Shown here piece by piece: positions 5,901 through 6,973 of a DNA stretch of 6,973 nt. Each line of letters opens with the position of its first letter. Within the stretch, counting starts at the first letter, position 1. This stretch comes from Candidatus Cloacimonadota bacterium (GTDB lineage Bacteria > Cloacimonadota > Cloacimonadia > JGIOTU-2), in contig JAGGUR010000061.1 in NCBI GenBank assembly GCA_021158425.1, forward strand, positions 1 to 6,973. Direction: 5' to 3'. The notes under the pieces were generated by a model. The model worked only from the letters and a program-made list of their open reading frames with translations. It made no database searches and was not told where the DNA came from. A program made the translations under genes and the position numbers.

Positions 5901-6692
5901 ATGAAAACATCTACAATTATTTCATTTTTGATAATTCTGTTTGCTTTTCTGTGTTGCAGTTATGATGAACCAGAGCAAAAAGATACCATTCCACCTTCAA
6001 AGGTGCATTTAATTCCTCATCTTGGTGATGTAGGTGATATTGATACTGAAACAGGTCAGATTGATTTTAGTATTACTGACAAAGATAATGGTATTGATGC
6101 TGTACAATCTGGAGATCTTGATTACAATTGGATGAAAATTCAATGGGACGGAACTGAGTTAGCACAGGATGGAGATATTCATCATATAGATGTGTATAGA
6201 TATTTTTATGGAGACCCTCTTAAGGACACGGTATTGGTTGCTACAGTTCCTTATCAGCCAGATTCTACTCAGTATGTGGATACATTTGAAGGCGTGGAAA
6301 CTATCATTCAGCAAACCTGGTTTTATTTTATCGTTCCTTATGATGAAGCTGATAACTTTACTAATTCTGATACCGTGTCATATAGATTGTTAGGCGTACC
6401 TGGATTACTTACTCCCGAAAATAATGATGAATGCGGTATCAATGAAAATATTTTATTCTCTTGGAATGATGTTTCTTTATCAACCTCATACCGTATTATA
6501 TTTTTTGATACCACTCATAGTTTCATTACTAGTAATGATATAGACAGTACAAGATGCAATATTGTCCCTTTAGATTTAGGACTTATTCCTGGTTATACAT
6601 ATATCTGGAGGATAGATGCATTTGGAGCAGAATATGAACCAGGCAGGAGAAGCGGGTCCGAATCAGAAGAAAGACGCATAACTTTTTTCTAA
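5901..6692 (+). CDS. Predicted lipoprotein with two fibronectin type III-like domains, function unknown
   Basis: I do not recognise this 263-residue protein as a named family. It has an N-terminal signal (about residues 1-18) of a basic start, a hydrophobic core IISFLIILFAFL and then Cys18-Cys19-Ser, which fits a relaxed lipobox; lipidation at Cys18 or Cys19 is inference. Two beta-rich units follow. The first (about 30-165) opens with TIPPSKV and ends WFYFIVPYDEADN...SDTVSYRL. The second (about 168-263) opens LLTPENND and contains ILFSWNDV, TSYRIIFFDTT and YTYIWRIDAFGA, the strand pattern of FN3-like domains of surface proteins. The chain is acidic and rich in Asp. The ATG at 5901 is the first start after an in-frame TAA (5889-5891) and has no Shine-Dalgarno. 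Seventy bases further on begins an SLBB-type polysaccharide-export gene, so a role in envelope or exopolysaccharide assembly is possible, but only by context. Confidence 0.8.
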   Translation: MKTSTIISFLIILFAFLCCSYDEPEQKDTIPPSKVHLIPHLGDVGDIDTETGQIDFSITDKDNGIDAVQSGDLDYNWMKIQWDGTELAQDGDIHHIDVYRYFYGDPLKDTVLVATVPYQPDSTQYVDTFEGVETIIQQTWFYFIVPYDEADNFTNSDTVSYRLLGVPGLLTPENNDECGINENILFSWNDVSLSTSYRIIFFDTTHSFITSNDIDSTRCNIVPLDLGLIPGYTYIWRIDAFGAEYEPGRRSGSESEERRITFF

Positions 6693-6709
6693 AAACAATT
6701 ACGATAAAT

Positions 6710-6721
6710 TTGACTAAAATA
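6710..6721 (+). promoter_or_regulatory. Candidate promoter element before the SLBB gene
   Basis: TTGACTAAAATA is identical over 12 bases to the element upstream of leuS. Taking TTGACT as -35, CATATT (6732-6737) is a -10 candidate after a 16-nt spacer. If real, the SLBB gene has its own promoter in addition to any read-through from the lipoprotein gene. Confidence 0.4.
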
Positions 6722-6752
6722 CTCGCGCCTACATATTTCATACAATAAAAAT

Positions 6753-6756
6753 GGAG
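6753..6756 (+). promoter_or_regulatory. Ribosome binding site of the SLBB gene
   Basis: GGAG lies 6 nt before the ATG at 6763 and fixes the start of this right-truncated gene. Confidence 0.65.
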
Positions 6757-6762
6757 CTTATT

Positions 6763-6973
6763 ATGAAACGCATAATTTTTATTATCATTTTTCTTACTTT
6801 GTCATTTGGAATTATAAATGCACAGACCAGCACAACTCCTTCGGCACCTCCGAGTACTTCTGCATATACATATTCAGGAACTATGGGTGATGTGGAGCAG
6901 CTCAGAATCTATACTTATATTTGGGGTAGAGTTAGAAAACCCGGCTTGTATATCGTTCCAGATGATACTGACC
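6763..6973 (+). CDS. SLBB-domain polysaccharide export-like protein (3' end outside window)
   Basis: The ATG at 6763 opens a frame that runs off the right edge after 70 complete codons. The product starts with a clear signal peptide (MKRIIFIIIFLTLSFGIINA, cleavage predicted after Ala20), followed by a Ser/Thr/Pro-rich linker (21-36). From about residue 43 comes VEQLRIYTYIWGRVRKPG, continuing GLYIVPDDTD (61-70). The pattern of a hydrophobic strand, W-G-x-V-x-x-P-G and Y-x-V-P-x-x-T-D is the beginning of a soluble-ligand-binding beta-grasp (SLBB) domain, as found in Wza-like outer-membrane polysaccharide-export proteins. An SLBB domain this close to the N-terminus, without a preceding poly_export (PES) domain, differs from classical Wza. 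Exact function needs the missing part, so the call is domain-level. It probably works with, and may be co-transcribed with, the lipoprotein gene upstream. Confidence 0.75.
   Translation, partial: MKRIIFIIIFLTLSFGIINAQTSTTPSAPPSTSAYTYSGTMGDVEQLRIYTYIWGRVRKPGLYIVPDDTD

Overview
The window is AT-rich and looks like a chromosomal segment of a Gram-negative bacterium. The signs are an SppA protease with a membrane anchor, a likely lipoprotein, an SLBB-type polysaccharide-export protein, and a secreted protein ending in a type A (Por-secretion-like/FlgD-like) C-terminal domain. That C-terminal domain type, the low GC and the many short dispersed-looking repeats would fit the FCB-group relatives (Cloacimonadota, WOR-3-like or Bacteroidota-like lineages). 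This placement is an inference; no rRNA or other phylogenetic marker is present beyond leuS and rsmA.

Layout. Bases 2-322 (+) are the C-terminal end of a secreted protein whose start lies off the left edge. A bidirectional hairpin terminator (342-377) separates it from a convergent minus-strand cluster read right to left: leuS (5550-3070), rsmA/ksgA (2969-2181) and sppA (2154-415). The cluster is probably one operon: the rsmA-sppA gap is 26 nt and the leuS-rsmA gap is 100 nt. Its products charge leucine tRNA, dimethylate 16S rRNA and degrade membrane-inserted signal peptides, so it is a housekeeping cluster without one shared pathway. Right of leuS is a 350-nt divergent intergenic region (5551-5900) packed with nested inverted repeats. 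It is followed on the + strand by a lipoprotein-like gene (5901-6692) and the beginning of an SLBB-domain exporter gene (6763 to the window end).

What stands out. (1) 5647-5835 holds a nested set of inverted repeats: a 13-bp outer stem, a perfect 15-bp inner stem, an 18-bp palindrome and three further hairpins. It includes two opposed terminator-like modules, although no annotated transcript ends there. (2) Short tandem repeats of 7, 8 and 10 bp lie exactly at gene boundaries and supply the sppA stop, part of the leuS stop, and both the start codon and the apparent ribosome-binding site of rsmA. (3) A GC-rich block and a 7-bp tandem repeat appear inside the coding region of the first gene. 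(4) A motif TTGACTAAAATA recurs upstream of leuS and the SLBB gene, with a near match before the lipoprotein gene, and is a candidate promoter element. No CRISPR array, tRNA, rRNA, transposase or phage gene was seen.
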